This document shows positions 1 to 8,948 of a DNA stretch of 64,000 nt, piece by piece. Made by a program: the position numbers and the translations under genes. Source of the stretch: Apilactobacillus nanyangensis (lineage in GTDB: Bacteria; Bacillota; Bacilli; Lactobacillales; Lactobacillaceae); NCBI RefSeq assembly GCF_016861915.1, contig NZ_BOLX01000002.1:1-64000 (forward strand), read 5' to 3'. Position 1 is the first letter of the stretch; the number at the start of each line of letters is the position of its first letter. The notes under the pieces were generated by a model. The model saw only the letters and a program-made list of their open reading frames with translations. It was not told the DNA's origin and did not search any database.

Positions 1-105
1 GTTAAGGAATATATATCTTATTACAACAATTATCGTATAAAACAAAAACTGGGAGGAATGTCACCGGTTGAATACCGGATCAATTCCTCCCAGAAAATAG
101 CATAA
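1..105 (+). pseudogene. IS3-family transposase OrfB, C-terminal end (cut by window edge)
   Basis: The first 34 codons are open and end at TAA 103-105. The translation has the pattern YISYYNNYRIKQKLGGMSPV followed by EYR, which matches the C-terminus of IS3-family (IS150-like) integrase-type transposases. The rest lies outside the window, so I cannot say whether the element is intact. The final codons contain an 11-bp inverted repeat (CTGGGAGGAAT at 49-59, ATTCCTCCCAG at 83-93). Confidence 0.8.
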
Positions 106-134
106 CCATCTTCCAATTTTAGGGGTTCAGGTCA
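1..134 (+). mobile_element. Right end of an IS3-family insertion sequence
   Basis: After the transposase stop, 113-134 reads as a typical IS3-family terminal repeat: an AATTTTAGGGG core ending in CA at 133-134. On the other strand the end would begin TGACC. The end lies about 14 bp downstream of the kup stop codon, so the element inserted just past kup without breaking it. The left end and target duplication are not visible. Confidence 0.65.
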
Positions 135-148
135 AAGTCCTTTTTATT

Positions 149-2185
149 TTATATGTTATGTCTTGTATGAATTGAGTGGTAAATCTTTCTTTGTACTAAA
201 TATTGATCATGTTGCATGGTAATAAATAGTGGAGAAGATTCTTCGATAACATTACTGAATTCCAAACCATACCATGAGATAGGGGAGGCAGTGATGTTTT
301 GTAGGAAGATACGTCCGGAGATTAATTGTCTGTCAAAGGCATTGATTTCTGAGTTCAATGCTAAGTCAGATGGACGTTCGTTAATGATAACGAACTTGAA
401 GTCTCCAACATTACCAGGTTTACCATTTGAAGTATACTTTTGTTTTTGTGGATCGATAACACCTTGTTTGATTAGGTAGTTAACAATTTGATGTAAGTAG
501 ATACTTACACTTTGTTGCTTTCTAAATCCAAGGTATAGTTGAACGTCAACAACGTTCTTAGTATCCAACAAGTCAACAGTATAGTTACTTTCATAAGGAT
601 TACTTGTTTCATTAACAGTAACGAACCAGTATACCTTAGCTCTCTTTGGTTCCTTGTCTAAGATTGAATACATTGTACTACGCTTGATTTGGTAGTCGTT
701 CTTAATCTTAGTCATGTATACCAAGTTAGAAGTGTATAGCGGAATTGATTCGTCTTCACTCAAAGCAGATAGTTGATCTTTGTAGTGAGTAAGAGAAACA
801 TATTCGCTTTCCTTTTCGTAATGGTCACGACGCTTGTTACCGAAGTACCATAGAATCATGACGATAAGGATTGCACCCATGATGATTAGAGTTACGAAAC
901 CACCATGAACGAACTTAACAATACTTGCAATGAAGAATGTAAATTCGATTATTGCAAAGAATGCAGCGATGAAGAAAGCCCATAGTCTTCTCATCTTACC
1001 TGATAGGTATTCGAATAGAAGCACAGTAGTCATAAGCATAGTAATGGTAATTGCTAGACCATATGCTGATTCCATTCTTTCAGAACTACCAAATGACCAA
1101 ACGACGATGAAAGTAACGATACATAGGAACCAGTTTACTGTTGAAATGTAAATTTGACTACGGACGTTACTTGGATGTCTAACAATCATTCGAGGTAAGA
1201 ACTTAAGACCAATTGCCTCATCAACTAGAGTAAATGATCCAGTAATCAATGCTTGAGAAGCGATGATTGCGGCTAAAGCGGCAATTACGATTGCAAATCC
1301 ACGAAGTGAATCAGGAAGCATTTCATAGAATGGGTTTAAGTTACTTAAGTTAGCAAATTGTGGGTTATGAGCATTGTTGATAACCCAAGCACCTTGTCCT
1401 AAGTAGTTCATGATTAGGGCAAAGTAAACAAATGGCCAAGTACCATAGATATTCTTCTTACCAACGTGACCCATGTCTGAATACAATGCTTCAGCACCTG
1501 TAGTTGCCAAGAAGATACTACCTAGGATGAAAATACCAGCTTTGTTAACAGGACTGAATAGAATTTCAATCGCAAATACTGGGTTAAATGCACCTAGAAT
1601 GGCTGGATATTTTAGCAAGTTTACGATTCCCATTACAGCAAGGAATGTAAACCAGATAAACATCACAGGTCCGAATGAATTACCAATGATTCCAGTTCCA
1701 AATCTTTGGATAAGGAACAAAACCAAAAGTACACATGAAGTAATAATCAAGACGTTTTGTTGTGAATTACTAAATGAAATAGGACCAAAGTGTTGTCCTT
1801 TCAAACCTTCGAGAGCGGATGTTACAGAAACCGCAGGTGTTAAAGTACCATCGGCTAACAATGCCGCACCACCAATTAAGGCAGGCCAAACTAGCCATTT
1901 TGCCTTTCTTCTAACTAAGGCGAAGAGGGCGAAAATTCCACCTTCACCGTTGTTATCAGCACGCATTGTAATCAATACGTATTTAATTGTTGTAATCACC
2001 ATTAATGTCCATATGATTAATGAAATTGATCCAATTATGTAGAATGGTTTAATGTTGGCCATTTTACCAGCATTACCGATAATTGAATTCATTACATATA
2101 GAGGTGAAGTACCAATATCACCATATACAATTCCTAAGGTGATTAGCATTCCCATAATGGAAATCTTATCAAATTTAGCTTTCAT
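149..2185 (-). CDS. kup: KUP/HAK/KT-family potassium uptake permease
   Basis: A 678-residue membrane protein that imports K+, probably with H+ symport, at the cytoplasmic membrane. The N-terminus carries the family signature (ITLGIVYGDIGTSPLYV), followed by about 12 hydrophobic segments to residue ~470 and a hydrophilic C-terminal domain of ~200 residues, as in bacterial Kup. I start at ATG 2185 because GGAGG sits at the right distance; a TTG five codons upstream lies inside that Shine-Dalgarno (SD) sequence. It stands alone, divergent from the SLC13-like gene, with an IS end immediately downstream. In lactic acid bacteria related transporters are controlled by c-di-AMP; nothing in the sequence shows that here. 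Confidence 0.93.
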   Translation of the reverse strand: MKAKFDKISIMGMLITLGIVYGDIGTSPLYVMNSIIGNAGKMANIKPFYIIGSISLIIWTLMVITTIKYVLITMRADNNGEGGIFALFALVRRKAKWLVWPALIGGAALLADGTLTPAVSVTSALEGLKGQHFGPISFSNSQQNVLIITSCVLLVLFLIQRFGTGIIGNSFGPVMFIWFTFLAVMGIVNLLKYPAILGAFNPVFAIEILFSPVNKAGIFILGSIFLATTGAEALYSDMGHVGKKNIYGTWPFVYFALIMNYLGQGAWVINNAHNPQFANLSNLNPFYEMLPDSLRGFAIVIAALAAIIASQALITGSFTLVDEAIGLKFLPRMIVRHPSNVRSQIYISTVNWFLCIVTFIVVWSFGSSERMESAYGLAITITMLMTTVLLFEYLSGKMRRLWAFFIAAFFAIIEFTFFIASIVKFVHGGFVTLIIMGAILIVMILWYFGNKRRDHYEKESEYVSLTHYKDQLSALSEDESIPLYTSNLVYMTKIKNDYQIKRSTMYSILDKEPKRAKVYWFVTVNETSNPYESNYTVDLLDTKNVVDVQLYLGFRKQQSVSIYLHQIVNYLIKQGVIDPQKQKYTSNGKPGNVGDFKFVIINERPSDLALNSEINAFDRQLISGRIFLQNITASPISWYGLEFSNVIEESSPLFITMQHDQYLVQRKIYHSIHTRHNI

Positions 2186-2346
2186 GACTAAATCCTCCAA
2201 AAGTAATTATGTAAAATTCACACATTGATAAAGTACAATTTACCACTTATTTAAGCTAGTTTAAAGAAAAATCTGAAAAACATTCCTTTAAATGTTAAAT
2301 TATAGGTTAGTAACATGAATATTATTACCAGGACGGTGTACAAAAA

Positions 2347-3447
2347 TTGATACGAACAATTTTCAAAAATATTATATCTGATACGGTATTAAGGATTGTG
2401 TTTGCAATCTTTTTAATCCTTTGGATATTTAAACCAATGAACATTAATGACATTGATTTAGACACCATCATAATCTTGTTTAACCTAATGTTAATCATCT
2501 CACTAGTTAAGCGAGCGAAGATTTTAGCTTATATAAGTAACTCGATTATAAACCATGTCCAAACAACACGCCAAATAACTGCTTATATTACAATTACATC
2601 TTTTGTGTTATCAATGTTTGTGACCAATGACGTTTCCATTATCACGTTAGTACCGTTATACCTATTAATTGCTAAAAAATTAAGATTACCACTAGTTTAT
2701 CCAACAGTACTAATCACAATTGCTGCCAATTTAGGAAGTGCGTTTACACCAATTGGCAATCCGCAAAACGTCTTTTTAGTCGAGTTTTATCACATTTCGA
2801 TTAAGACATTTTTCGCTAATTCGTTTGTTTTATTGATATTGGGATTACTATCATTGTTGGTTTTGATTCTATTAAGTGAAAATAAACAGCTACAAAAAAC
2901 TGCAACTGAGTCAATTGAAGTCAATTTAATGCACCTACTAATGATTATAGGATTGTTTATCCTAGTCTTATTAGCGCAATTCTCTGTATTTTCGATTTGG
3001 CTAGATACGATCATCACGGTCGTAGTCGTTGAAATGTTTTCGCCTAAGAGCATTGCTGATGTTGATTACTCGTTGTTATTTTCATTTGTATTCTTTTTCT
3101 TGATTGTAGGGATGCTTAGTCGAATTGATTTAATCGTTGCGTTAATTCATCAATTCATGGATAACAGGGTTCATACCTATATCACTTCAATTATAACTAG
3201 TCAGTTCATCAGTAATGTTCCATCAGCGGTTCTATTGTCCAAATTTTCTGCTGATTTTACTTCTATTTATTATGGAGTGTCGATTGGCGGTTTAGGGACG
3301 TTAGTTGCCTCATTAGCCAATTTATTAGCTTATAAACAAATATCACTTAACGCACCCCATGTAAGTGGTAACTTCTTAAAACAATTTACTTTAATCAATA
3401 TAATATTATTGTTAGTGTTGTCATTGTTAAAGATTATCTTAATTTAA
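2347..3447 (+). CDS. SLC13/ArsB-like anion permease
   Basis: A 366-residue polytopic protein, about 10 hydrophobic segments. It has the ion-transporter superfamily hallmarks: a VTNDVSIITLVPLYLL segment and a GNPQNVFL re-entrant motif (ANLGSAFTPIGNPQN), with a second half repeat containing SNVPSAVLLSKF. These occur in ArsB, CitM and NhaD-type carriers. The substrate (dicarboxylate, arsenite or Na+) cannot be told from sequence. The start is TTG at 2347 with a weak GGACGG upstream; no ATG fits better. Single gene, divergent from kup. Confidence 0.75.
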   Translation: MIRTIFKNIISDTVLRIVFAIFLILWIFKPMNINDIDLDTIIILFNLMLIISLVKRAKILAYISNSIINHVQTTRQITAYITITSFVLSMFVTNDVSIITLVPLYLLIAKKLRLPLVYPTVLITIAANLGSAFTPIGNPQNVFLVEFYHISIKTFFANSFVLLILGLLSLLVLILLSENKQLQKTATESIEVNLMHLLMIIGLFILVLLAQFSVFSIWLDTIITVVVVEMFSPKSIADVDYSLLFSFVFFFLIVGMLSRIDLIVALIHQFMDNRVHTYITSIITSQFISNVPSAVLLSKFSADFTSIYYGVSIGGLGTLVASLANLLAYKQISLNAPHVSGNFLKQFTLINIILLLVLSLLKIILI

Positions 3448-3522
3448 GTTCAGAAAATTTCATTTTGATATATTTGTGTCATAATTGAAAACAAGGAATT
3501 CTTTTTGAAAGGAATGATTTTA

Positions 3523-4308
3523 ATGTACACAGATTTAAATGGAAAGGTAGCAGTAGTTACTGGTGCCTCAAAGGGAATTGGTAAGGCCATTGCACTTCGC
3601 TTGGCACAAGAACACATGAAGTTAGTTTTCAACTATCATTCAGATCAAAATGGGGCACAGGAAGCTGTTGATCAAATCCGTGAAAATGGTGGTGACGCAG
3701 TTGCTGTTCAAGCTGATGTTTCAAAAGAAGAAGATGTCAACAAGTTAGTTAAGACAGCTGTTGAAGAATTTGGTGATATGGATTTATTCATCAACAATGC
3801 TGGAATGGAAAAAGAAACACCAACTCACAAGTTAGCTCTTGAAGATTGGAAACGAGTAATTGATGTTAACCTAACTGGTACATTTTTAGGTACTAAGGCT
3901 GCATTGAATTACTTCTTAGATCATAAACGTGAAGGAAACATTATTAACATGTCTTCAGTTCACCAATTGATTTCATGGCCACACTTTGCAGATTACGCTG
4001 CATCTAAGGGTGGTAGCAAACTATTCACTGAAACAGTTGCTAAGGAATATGCTGAACAAGGCATTCGTGTGAACGGAATTGCTCCTGGTGCAATTAACAC
4101 ACCAATCAATGCTAAGAAGTTCGCAGATCCAGAATTATACGCACAAACAGCTGAATTAGTTCCAATGAATCGTATTGGTAAACCAGAAGAAGTAGCTGCA
4201 GCTGCTGCATGGTTAGCTTCAACTGAATCATCATACGTAACTGGGGAAACCATTTATGTTGATGGTGGTATGAAACTATACCCTGAATTTAAAGAAGGTC
4301 GTGGATAA
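3523..4308 (+). CDS. SDR-family oxidoreductase, glucose 1-dehydrogenase-like
   Basis: A 261-residue classical short-chain dehydrogenase. It has the NAD(P)-binding TGASKGIG motif near residue 12, the NNAG motif, and the catalytic Ser with YAASK (Tyr-x3-Lys). The C-terminal GETIYVDGG is typical of the glucose 1-dehydrogenase subgroup, which oxidises glucose to gluconolactone; the actual substrate is inferred only. I chose ATG 3523 because AAAGGA lies 9 bp upstream; an earlier ATG at 3514 touches the SD. Monocistronic, ending in a strong bidirectional terminator. Confidence 0.85.
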   Translation: MYTDLNGKVAVVTGASKGIGKAIALRLAQEHMKLVFNYHSDQNGAQEAVDQIRENGGDAVAVQADVSKEEDVNKLVKTAVEEFGDMDLFINNAGMEKETPTHKLALEDWKRVIDVNLTGTFLGTKAALNYFLDHKREGNIINMSSVHQLISWPHFADYAASKGGSKLFTETVAKEYAEQGIRVNGIAPGAINTPINAKKFADPELYAQTAELVPMNRIGKPEEVAAAAAWLASTESSYVTGETIYVDGGMKLYPEFKEGRG

Positions 4309-4320
4309 AATTCCACAAAA

Positions 4321-4353
4321 AAAGATGGTATCAAACTGATACCATCTTTTTTT
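4321..4353. terminator. Bidirectional Rho-independent terminator
   Basis: Perfect 13-bp stem AAAGATGGTATCA / TGATACCATCTTT with a 3-nt loop and T-runs on both strands, between two convergent genes. Confidence 0.9.
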
Positions 4354-4357
4354 ATTT

Positions 4358-5722
4358 TTATAATGCTTTGCTTCCGAAATCACGAGGTTGAATGAACACT
4401 TCGATGATTGGATATAACATTAGGATTCCTAAGAAGATAAATCCATATTCGTATGCGGTATTAACACTAACAAAACTAGATAGTGCTGATACAACCACGG
4501 TGATTAATGAAACTCCCAAACCTTGTGCCATGGTTTGTAATACAGAACTTAATGTATTAGCTGAGTTTCTTTCATCCATTGGAATTTCAGAGAAGGTAAC
4601 GGCGTTGTAGCAGGTAAGTGCTAGTGAACGACCACAACCTGAAATAAATGCTAGACCGGCAATAATGAAACCGATTGTAGTGGGTTGAATCCATGCCAGT
4701 GCAGCAGTACTGATTCCAACAGTAAATAATGCTATTAATAATGAAGCTTTGTACTTAATATGTCTGATAATTACGTTGGTAAATGGCTTGATACCAATGT
4801 TTCCGATGAAAACGAAAATGACATAGTATCCAGCAACCAATGCTGACCAGTGGAATACCGTTTGTAAGTACACTGTTAATAGGTAAGGAAGGGCACCAAC
4901 AGATAACCATAGGAAGGTTCCACCGGTTTGATAGATTCTAAATGAGCTGACCTTTAGGGCCTTGATATCAAATAGCGGGTTATCCACATGTGATAAATGA
5001 TGACCAACCACTAGAATCATTAATAGACCGATTAATACCAAGATACCAGCTGTAGGCCAGTATTCTCTACCATATGTGGCGATTTCAGCTCCGATTAGGA
5101 TGAATCCAGATGAGATGGCGATTTCGATAAAACCTAAGAAATCAAACTTAGTTCTGCTCTTTTGCGTATCTTTTTCAACTAATTTAATACCGATAATAAT
5201 CGCTAATAGGCCAATTGGAACATTGATTAGGAAAATCCATTGCCAAGTAAGATACTTAACGAAGAATCCACCAATGATAGGAGCAATCGCAGGAGCGATT
5301 AATGCAGGCCATACCAAGTAGTTAGCCATTCTAAGTAGTTGATTTGATGGTGTCTTTTCCAACATGATTAATCGAGCGGTAGGAGTCATTAATGATCCGG
5401 CAAAACCTTGGATAAAACGACTCGCTAATAGGAATGAGAAGGTTGGGGCAACAGCATCACCTAATGAACTTAATACGAATAATAAAGTTGCCAATAACCA
5501 AGCGTTCTTTTTACCAATTCGTTTGGCAATCCATCCACTTAATGGAATGAAGATGGCCATGGTAATAAAGTAGATACTTACCGTTAATGAAAGTGAAGAA
5601 GTTGGAACATTTAGACTTCTTCCAATATATGGTAAGGCGGTTGTTACGATTGTCGCATCTAGAAATTGCATGAATAAACTAGAAGCCATTAATAGCGCGA
5701 CTTTGATATAATTGCTGATAAT
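4358..5722 (-). CDS. MFS drug exporter, DHA2 (EmrB/QacA) family, probable AUU start
   Basis: About 454 residues with ~12-14 hydrophobic segments. It shows the DHA2 motif D1 (FLDATIVTTALPYI), motif A (GWIAKRIGKK) and motif C-like WPALIAPAIAPIIGG. Such pumps export drugs with proton antiport. The first ATG (5689) would cut transmembrane segment 1 and has no ribosome site. In the same frame ATT at 5722-5720 lies 8 nt after AAAGGA, and an in-frame TGA stands two codons further up, so ATT is the best start. Divergent from corA. Confidence 0.82.
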   Translation of the reverse strand: MISNYIKVALLMASSLFMQFLDATIVTTALPYIGRSLNVPTSSLSLTVSIYFITMAIFIPLSGWIAKRIGKKNAWLLATLLFVLSSLGDAVAPTFSFLLASRFIQGFAGSLMTPTARLIMLEKTPSNQLLRMANYLVWPALIAPAIAPIIGGFFVKYLTWQWIFLINVPIGLLAIIIGIKLVEKDTQKSRTKFDFLGFIEIAISSGFILIGAEIATYGREYWPTAGILVLIGLLMILVVGHHLSHVDNPLFDIKALKVSSFRIYQTGGTFLWLSVGALPYLLTVYLQTVFHWSALVAGYYVIFVFIGNIGIKPFTNVIIRHIKYKASLLIALFTVGISTAALAWIQPTTIGFIIAGLAFISGCGRSLALTCYNAVTFSEIPMDERNSANTLSSVLQTMAQGLGVSLITVVVSALSSFVSVNTAYEYGFIFLGILMLYPIIEVFIQPRDFGSKAL

Positions 5723-5736
5723 AAATCAGTTCCTTT
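5720..5736 (-). promoter_or_regulatory. Shine-Dalgarno with AUU initiation codon
   Basis: On the minus strand AAAGGA (5736-5731), 8 nt, then ATT (5722-5720). This decides the start of the exporter gene, since no ATG, GTG or TTG lies between the upstream in-frame TGA and the internal ATG at 5689. Confidence 0.6.
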
Positions 5737-5794
5737 CCTATATTTATACTTAAAAAAGTATATCATAAATTTTTTTTAAGATTAATGTAATGAT

Positions 5795-5823
5795 TTGACT
5801 GAAGAAAGTGATACTGGAATAAT
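5795..5823 (+). promoter_or_regulatory. Probable corA promoter
   Basis: TTGACT (5795-5800), 17 bp, AATAAT (5818-5823). A near-palindrome, TTGACGTACGTAA (5833-5845), follows in the leader and could be an operator. Confidence 0.45.
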
Positions 5824-5863
5824 AAAAATATGTTGACGTACGTAATAAAAGGGGGCAATTGAA

Positions 5864-6754
5864 TTGATTAAAATTCATCAACTAACTGATTCAACATGGG
5901 TTGAAATGGTCGATGCGAACACCAAAGAAGTTGTTGAAACCATCGATGAATACAAGCTACCAAATATCCTAAAAGGGTATATGTTAGATGCCCATGAACA
6001 TTCTCGTTTCGAATATGACCCAGTCAAGAAGTACTCTGTCATGATTATGCGCGCGCTAATTAGTGGACAAGATGAAAATGTACAAACTTCACCTGTGGTC
6101 ATTGCTTTTACAAATGATTTAATTATCACTAAGAGTGATTCTAGATACCGTATCAAACAAGAAACTAGATGTAATAAGTTTGACATGGTATTTAACATGC
6201 TACAAAGAATTAATAAGCCATACATGAATAAGCTAGATCAAATCAACGAATCTGTTGAAAATCTACAAAATAAACGTAGTAAGAATAGCGTTAATAATCG
6301 TCATTTGAACGAAATCGCAATTCTAAAGAATGACTTGGTATATCTAAAGACAGCTACAGCTGCCAATATCATGTCAATTAATCAACTACAAAAATCTAGT
6401 GATAACTTTGAAATTCCAATCTCATTTAACCAACGTCAAGATCAACACATCGATGACGTCGCCGTTGAATATGAAGAAAGTAAGTACATGTTTGATGTGC
6501 TAGACGAAATTGTTAGTCAAATCGAAGATACATACAGTAACATCATCAATAACAACCTAAACGATGTTATGAAGGTGTTGACTGTTTGGTCATTGATTCT
6601 AGCAATTCCACCAATCATTAGTGGGTTCTATGGGATGAACGTTAACGTCTTACCATTCGCTAATAGCAGTTGGTCATGGTTCTTCACACTAGTTATCACC
6701 GTAGTGATTATCTACTGGATGATTTACTACTTAAAAAAACATCACGACTTATAG
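5864..6754 (+). CDS. corA: CorA-family divalent cation transporter
   Basis: A 296-residue protein with a soluble N-terminal domain (alpha/beta plus long helices with KRSKNSVNNRHLNE) and two C-terminal membrane helices. The first helix ends in the selectivity motif YGMNV, diagnostic of CorA/MRS2 pentameric Mg2+ channels. The short charged tail KKHHDL is typical. The start is TTG 5864, 8 nt after GGGGG. It stands alone, divergent from the DHA2 exporter. Confidence 0.9.
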   Translation: MIKIHQLTDSTWVEMVDANTKEVVETIDEYKLPNILKGYMLDAHEHSRFEYDPVKKYSVMIMRALISGQDENVQTSPVVIAFTNDLIITKSDSRYRIKQETRCNKFDMVFNMLQRINKPYMNKLDQINESVENLQNKRSKNSVNNRHLNEIAILKNDLVYLKTATAANIMSINQLQKSSDNFEIPISFNQRQDQHIDDVAVEYEESKYMFDVLDEIVSQIEDTYSNIINNNLNDVMKVLTVWSLILAIPPIISGFYGMNVNVLPFANSSWSWFFTLVITVVIIYWMIYYLKKHHDL

Positions 6755-6760
6755 AATACT

Positions 6761-6795
6761 AAGCCGATTATGTCTTGCATAGTGGGCTTTTTATT
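6761..6795 (+). terminator. Terminator after corA
   Basis: Stem AAGCCGATTATG / CATAGTGGGCTT with one mismatch, loop TCTTG, then TTTTTA. Confidence 0.65.
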
Positions 6796-6854
6796 TGCAT
6801 TAACATAGGAAATGATAAGAGTTATTAAGAAAAAGTAAAATTGAAAATTTCTTA

Positions 6855-6893
6855 ATGTAAGCGCTTTACTATGTATTAGAATAAATGTATAAT
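6855..6893 (+). promoter_or_regulatory. Promoter with overlapping cre (CcpA) site
   Basis: TATAAT at 6888-6893 is preceded at 17 bp by TTTACT (6865-6870). ATGTAAGCGCTTTACT (6855-6870) fits the catabolite-responsive element consensus and covers the -35 box. CcpA binding here should block RNA polymerase, so the downstream sugar transporter is expected to be repressed on preferred carbon sources. Confidence 0.7.
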
Positions 6894-6992
6894 GAAAAAT
6901 GTTAAATGGTGGAGTAAACACTTTAGTTATGCTTCATTAAAAATAAAATTGATATTATAATTACAATTAGAGTATAAAAAGGAAGTGTTAAG

Positions 6993-7862
6993 ATGGATAT
7001 CTTAATCGGAATATTACCCGCTCTTCTATGGGGGGTAGGACCACTAATCGCTACCAAGTTTGGTGGTAAACCTGTTGAACAAGTGTTAGGAACTGGATAT
7101 GGTCAATTAGCAATCGGTATTATCATCTACCTATTTACTAGACCTGCCATTTCATTCCAAGAATTCCTATGGCCATTTTTAGGTGGGGTTGCATGGGCAG
7201 TTGCTCAATACATGCAATTCAGCTCATTCACTAAGTTGAATGTTTCTACTGCAATGCCTATCTCAACTGGTCTTCAATTAATTGAAATTCCACTTTGTGG
7301 GGTTATCTTCTTCGGTGAATGGGGTTCACCATTAGCCAAGTTAATCGGTTTCCTAAGTATTGCACTATTAATTCTAGGAACTACTTGTACCAGTTACGTG
7401 GATAAGGGTGTTGTTAGAAAGAAACTTGATTACAAGGCTGGTATGCCACTATTAATCATCGGATCATTTGGTTACACTGCATGTTCAGTATTCCCAAGAA
7501 TTACTAATGCTTCTGGATTAGTTGGATTACTACCACAAACATTCGGTATGTTCTTAGGTGCTGTTATCGTTACATTTGTATTGAACGGTAAAGAAGCATT
7601 TGGTTACCTAAAATCAAAGGTTACATTCAAGAGTGGAATCATTGGTTTACTAGGAGGACTAGGTACTCTAGCATACCTAACTTCATTGAAGTTAAACGGT
7701 GTCGCTAACGCATTCCCATTAACTCAAATGAACGTTGTTGTTTCAACTTTAGGTGGATTAATTATCCTAAAGGAAAACAAAAACAAAAAAGAAATCATCT
7801 TCACAGTTATCGGTTTATTAATGATTGTGGTTGCGGCAGTCTTAATCGGTCACTTAGAATAA
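6993..7862 (+). CDS. GRP-family sugar uptake protein (GlcU/RbsU type)
   Basis: A 289-residue, ten-helix transporter of the drug/metabolite superfamily. The N-terminus (ILIGILPALLWGVGPLIATKFGG) and the repeat-unit ends match glucose/ribose porters of the GRP family, which take up glucose or ribose with protons. It starts at ATG 6993 after GGAAG. Substrate is not determined by sequence. A cre box over the promoter's -35 agrees with a carbohydrate role. Ends at a strong terminator shared with the convergent DUF308 gene. Confidence 0.85.
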   Translation: MDILIGILPALLWGVGPLIATKFGGKPVEQVLGTGYGQLAIGIIIYLFTRPAISFQEFLWPFLGGVAWAVAQYMQFSSFTKLNVSTAMPISTGLQLIEIPLCGVIFFGEWGSPLAKLIGFLSIALLILGTTCTSYVDKGVVRKKLDYKAGMPLLIIGSFGYTACSVFPRITNASGLVGLLPQTFGMFLGAVIVTFVLNGKEAFGYLKSKVTFKSGIIGLLGGLGTLAYLTSLKLNGVANAFPLTQMNVVVSTLGGLIILKENKNKKEIIFTVIGLLMIVVAAVLIGHLE

Positions 7863-7872
7863 TTAAACATAC

Positions 7873-7908
7873 AAAAAAGACCTGCCAGTTTGTGGCAGGT
7901 CTTTTTTT
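7873..7908. terminator. Bidirectional terminator
   Basis: Stem AAAAAAGACCTGCCA / TGGCAGGTCTTTTTTT, loop GTTTG, between convergent genes. Confidence 0.9.
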
Positions 7909-7915
7909 ATTGGAT

Positions 7916-8422
7916 TTAAATTGAATGAACGATCATTAAAATTCCGCTCACTAGGAAGAAAATTCCAACCAAGAAAGCAACTGATAGAGCAGATGCTACT
8001 GGAGAAATTAGTAATAAAATACCAACGATTACACCTAGGATAGCAAAGAATACATCCATAACGTAGTAACCATGGCTAATGTTTTTAACGTATTTTGCAA
8101 GTGATAATGCAGTTAGTGAGTCCAGAATGAACATAATTGCAAAGAAGATTGCAATGTATAACATTCCGAATGCACCGTTGAATAGCATTAAGAAACCGAT
8201 TAAGATGTCCAAAATACTATTAAAAATGATCCAACCCTTTGAGTCGAAAATATCAGTCATATGGGTAAGCTTGAAGATACCTCTAATGATTGAGAATATC
8301 GCAACGATAAGTACAACAGTACTAAATGCTACATCAGGTCTAGAAACTGAAATAATTCCAGCGATTACACCTAAAATACCGACGATAAATGAGAATGGAT
8401 CAAATTCATTGATTCTATTCAT
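7916..8422 (-). CDS. DUF308 / HdeD-like membrane protein
   Basis: A 168-residue protein of six short hydrophobic segments arranged as three hairpin pairs (for example FIVGILGVIAGIISV and ILGVIVGILLLISPVA), the pattern of the HdeD/DUF308 family. In Escherichia coli HdeD is linked to acid resistance; the role in lactobacilli is unknown. ATG 8422 is chosen since AGAGG lies 8 nt upstream; the GTG at 8431 overlaps that SD. Single gene. Confidence 0.78.
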   Translation of the reverse strand: MNRINEFDPFSFIVGILGVIAGIISVSRPDVAFSTVVLIVAIFSIIRGIFKLTHMTDIFDSKGWIIFNSILDILIGFLMLFNGAFGMLYIAIFFAIMFILDSLTALSLAKYVKNISHGYYVMDVFFAILGVIVGILLLISPVASALSVAFLVGIFFLVSGILMIVHSI

Positions 8423-8598
8423 GAATTTCACCTCTTTTAGTTGACTTATCTTAATTATAATTCAAAGCGGTATCGTGAAATCATTTTGGCGTATAATTTA
8501 AAGAATTTTTAACGTTTACATTGAAAAGCTTAATCATTTTAAACTATTGTGAATCATCGGTATAATTAAGGGTATTAAAGACGATTGAGGGAGAAACA

Positions 8599-8925
8599 AT
8601 GAGTAGGATAATTACTGTTTTAGAACGGCATAAAAATCTGATCAAGGTTAAGTTTAGAGGGGAGTTCGGCTACTTCTTTCCAGAAACAAACCTAGTTAAT
8701 AAAGAAGCAAAGGTGGAAACATTCGTTGACGCTGAGAAGGCACTCGCTGACAGTCTAAAAGAGGACAATGATCAATTAATCATGGTTCCGCGTGGATTTG
8801 ATGTCGATGATTTACTATTCATCGTTCAAGCCATCTCAAAAGAAGAAATCAAAGCGGGTAACGAGGGTGATTTAGGAATTTTTGAAATTAACCCCGATGG
8901 CAAAATAAAAAGACAGGCAGAATGA
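8599..8925 (+). CDS. Hypothetical protein, 108 aa
   Basis: I do not recognise this family. It is a soluble, acidic protein without signal peptide or membrane helix. A predicted beta-rich N-terminus (MSRIITVLERHKNLIKVKF) is followed by an alternating helix/strand region containing MVPRGFDVDDLLFIVQAI. A good ribosome site (GAGGGAG) precedes ATG 8599, and a terminator follows directly, so it is likely expressed alone. Confidence 0.7.
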   Translation: MSRIITVLERHKNLIKVKFRGEFGYFFPETNLVNKEAKVETFVDAEKALADSLKEDNDQLIMVPRGFDVDDLLFIVQAISKEEIKAGNEGDLGIFEINPDGKIKRQAE

Positions 8926-8940
8926 TCTGCTTGTCTTTTT
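8907..8940. terminator. Bidirectional terminator
   Basis: AAAAAGACAGGCAG / CTGCTTGTCTTTTT, one G-T pair, loop AATGAT; serves the 108-aa gene and the convergent asnS. Confidence 0.85.
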
Positions 8941-8948
8941 TAAACTTA

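Noticed and set aside
1473-2042. 189-codon open frame on the plus strand
   Set aside because: Antisense to kup, no ribosome site, no recognisable protein.
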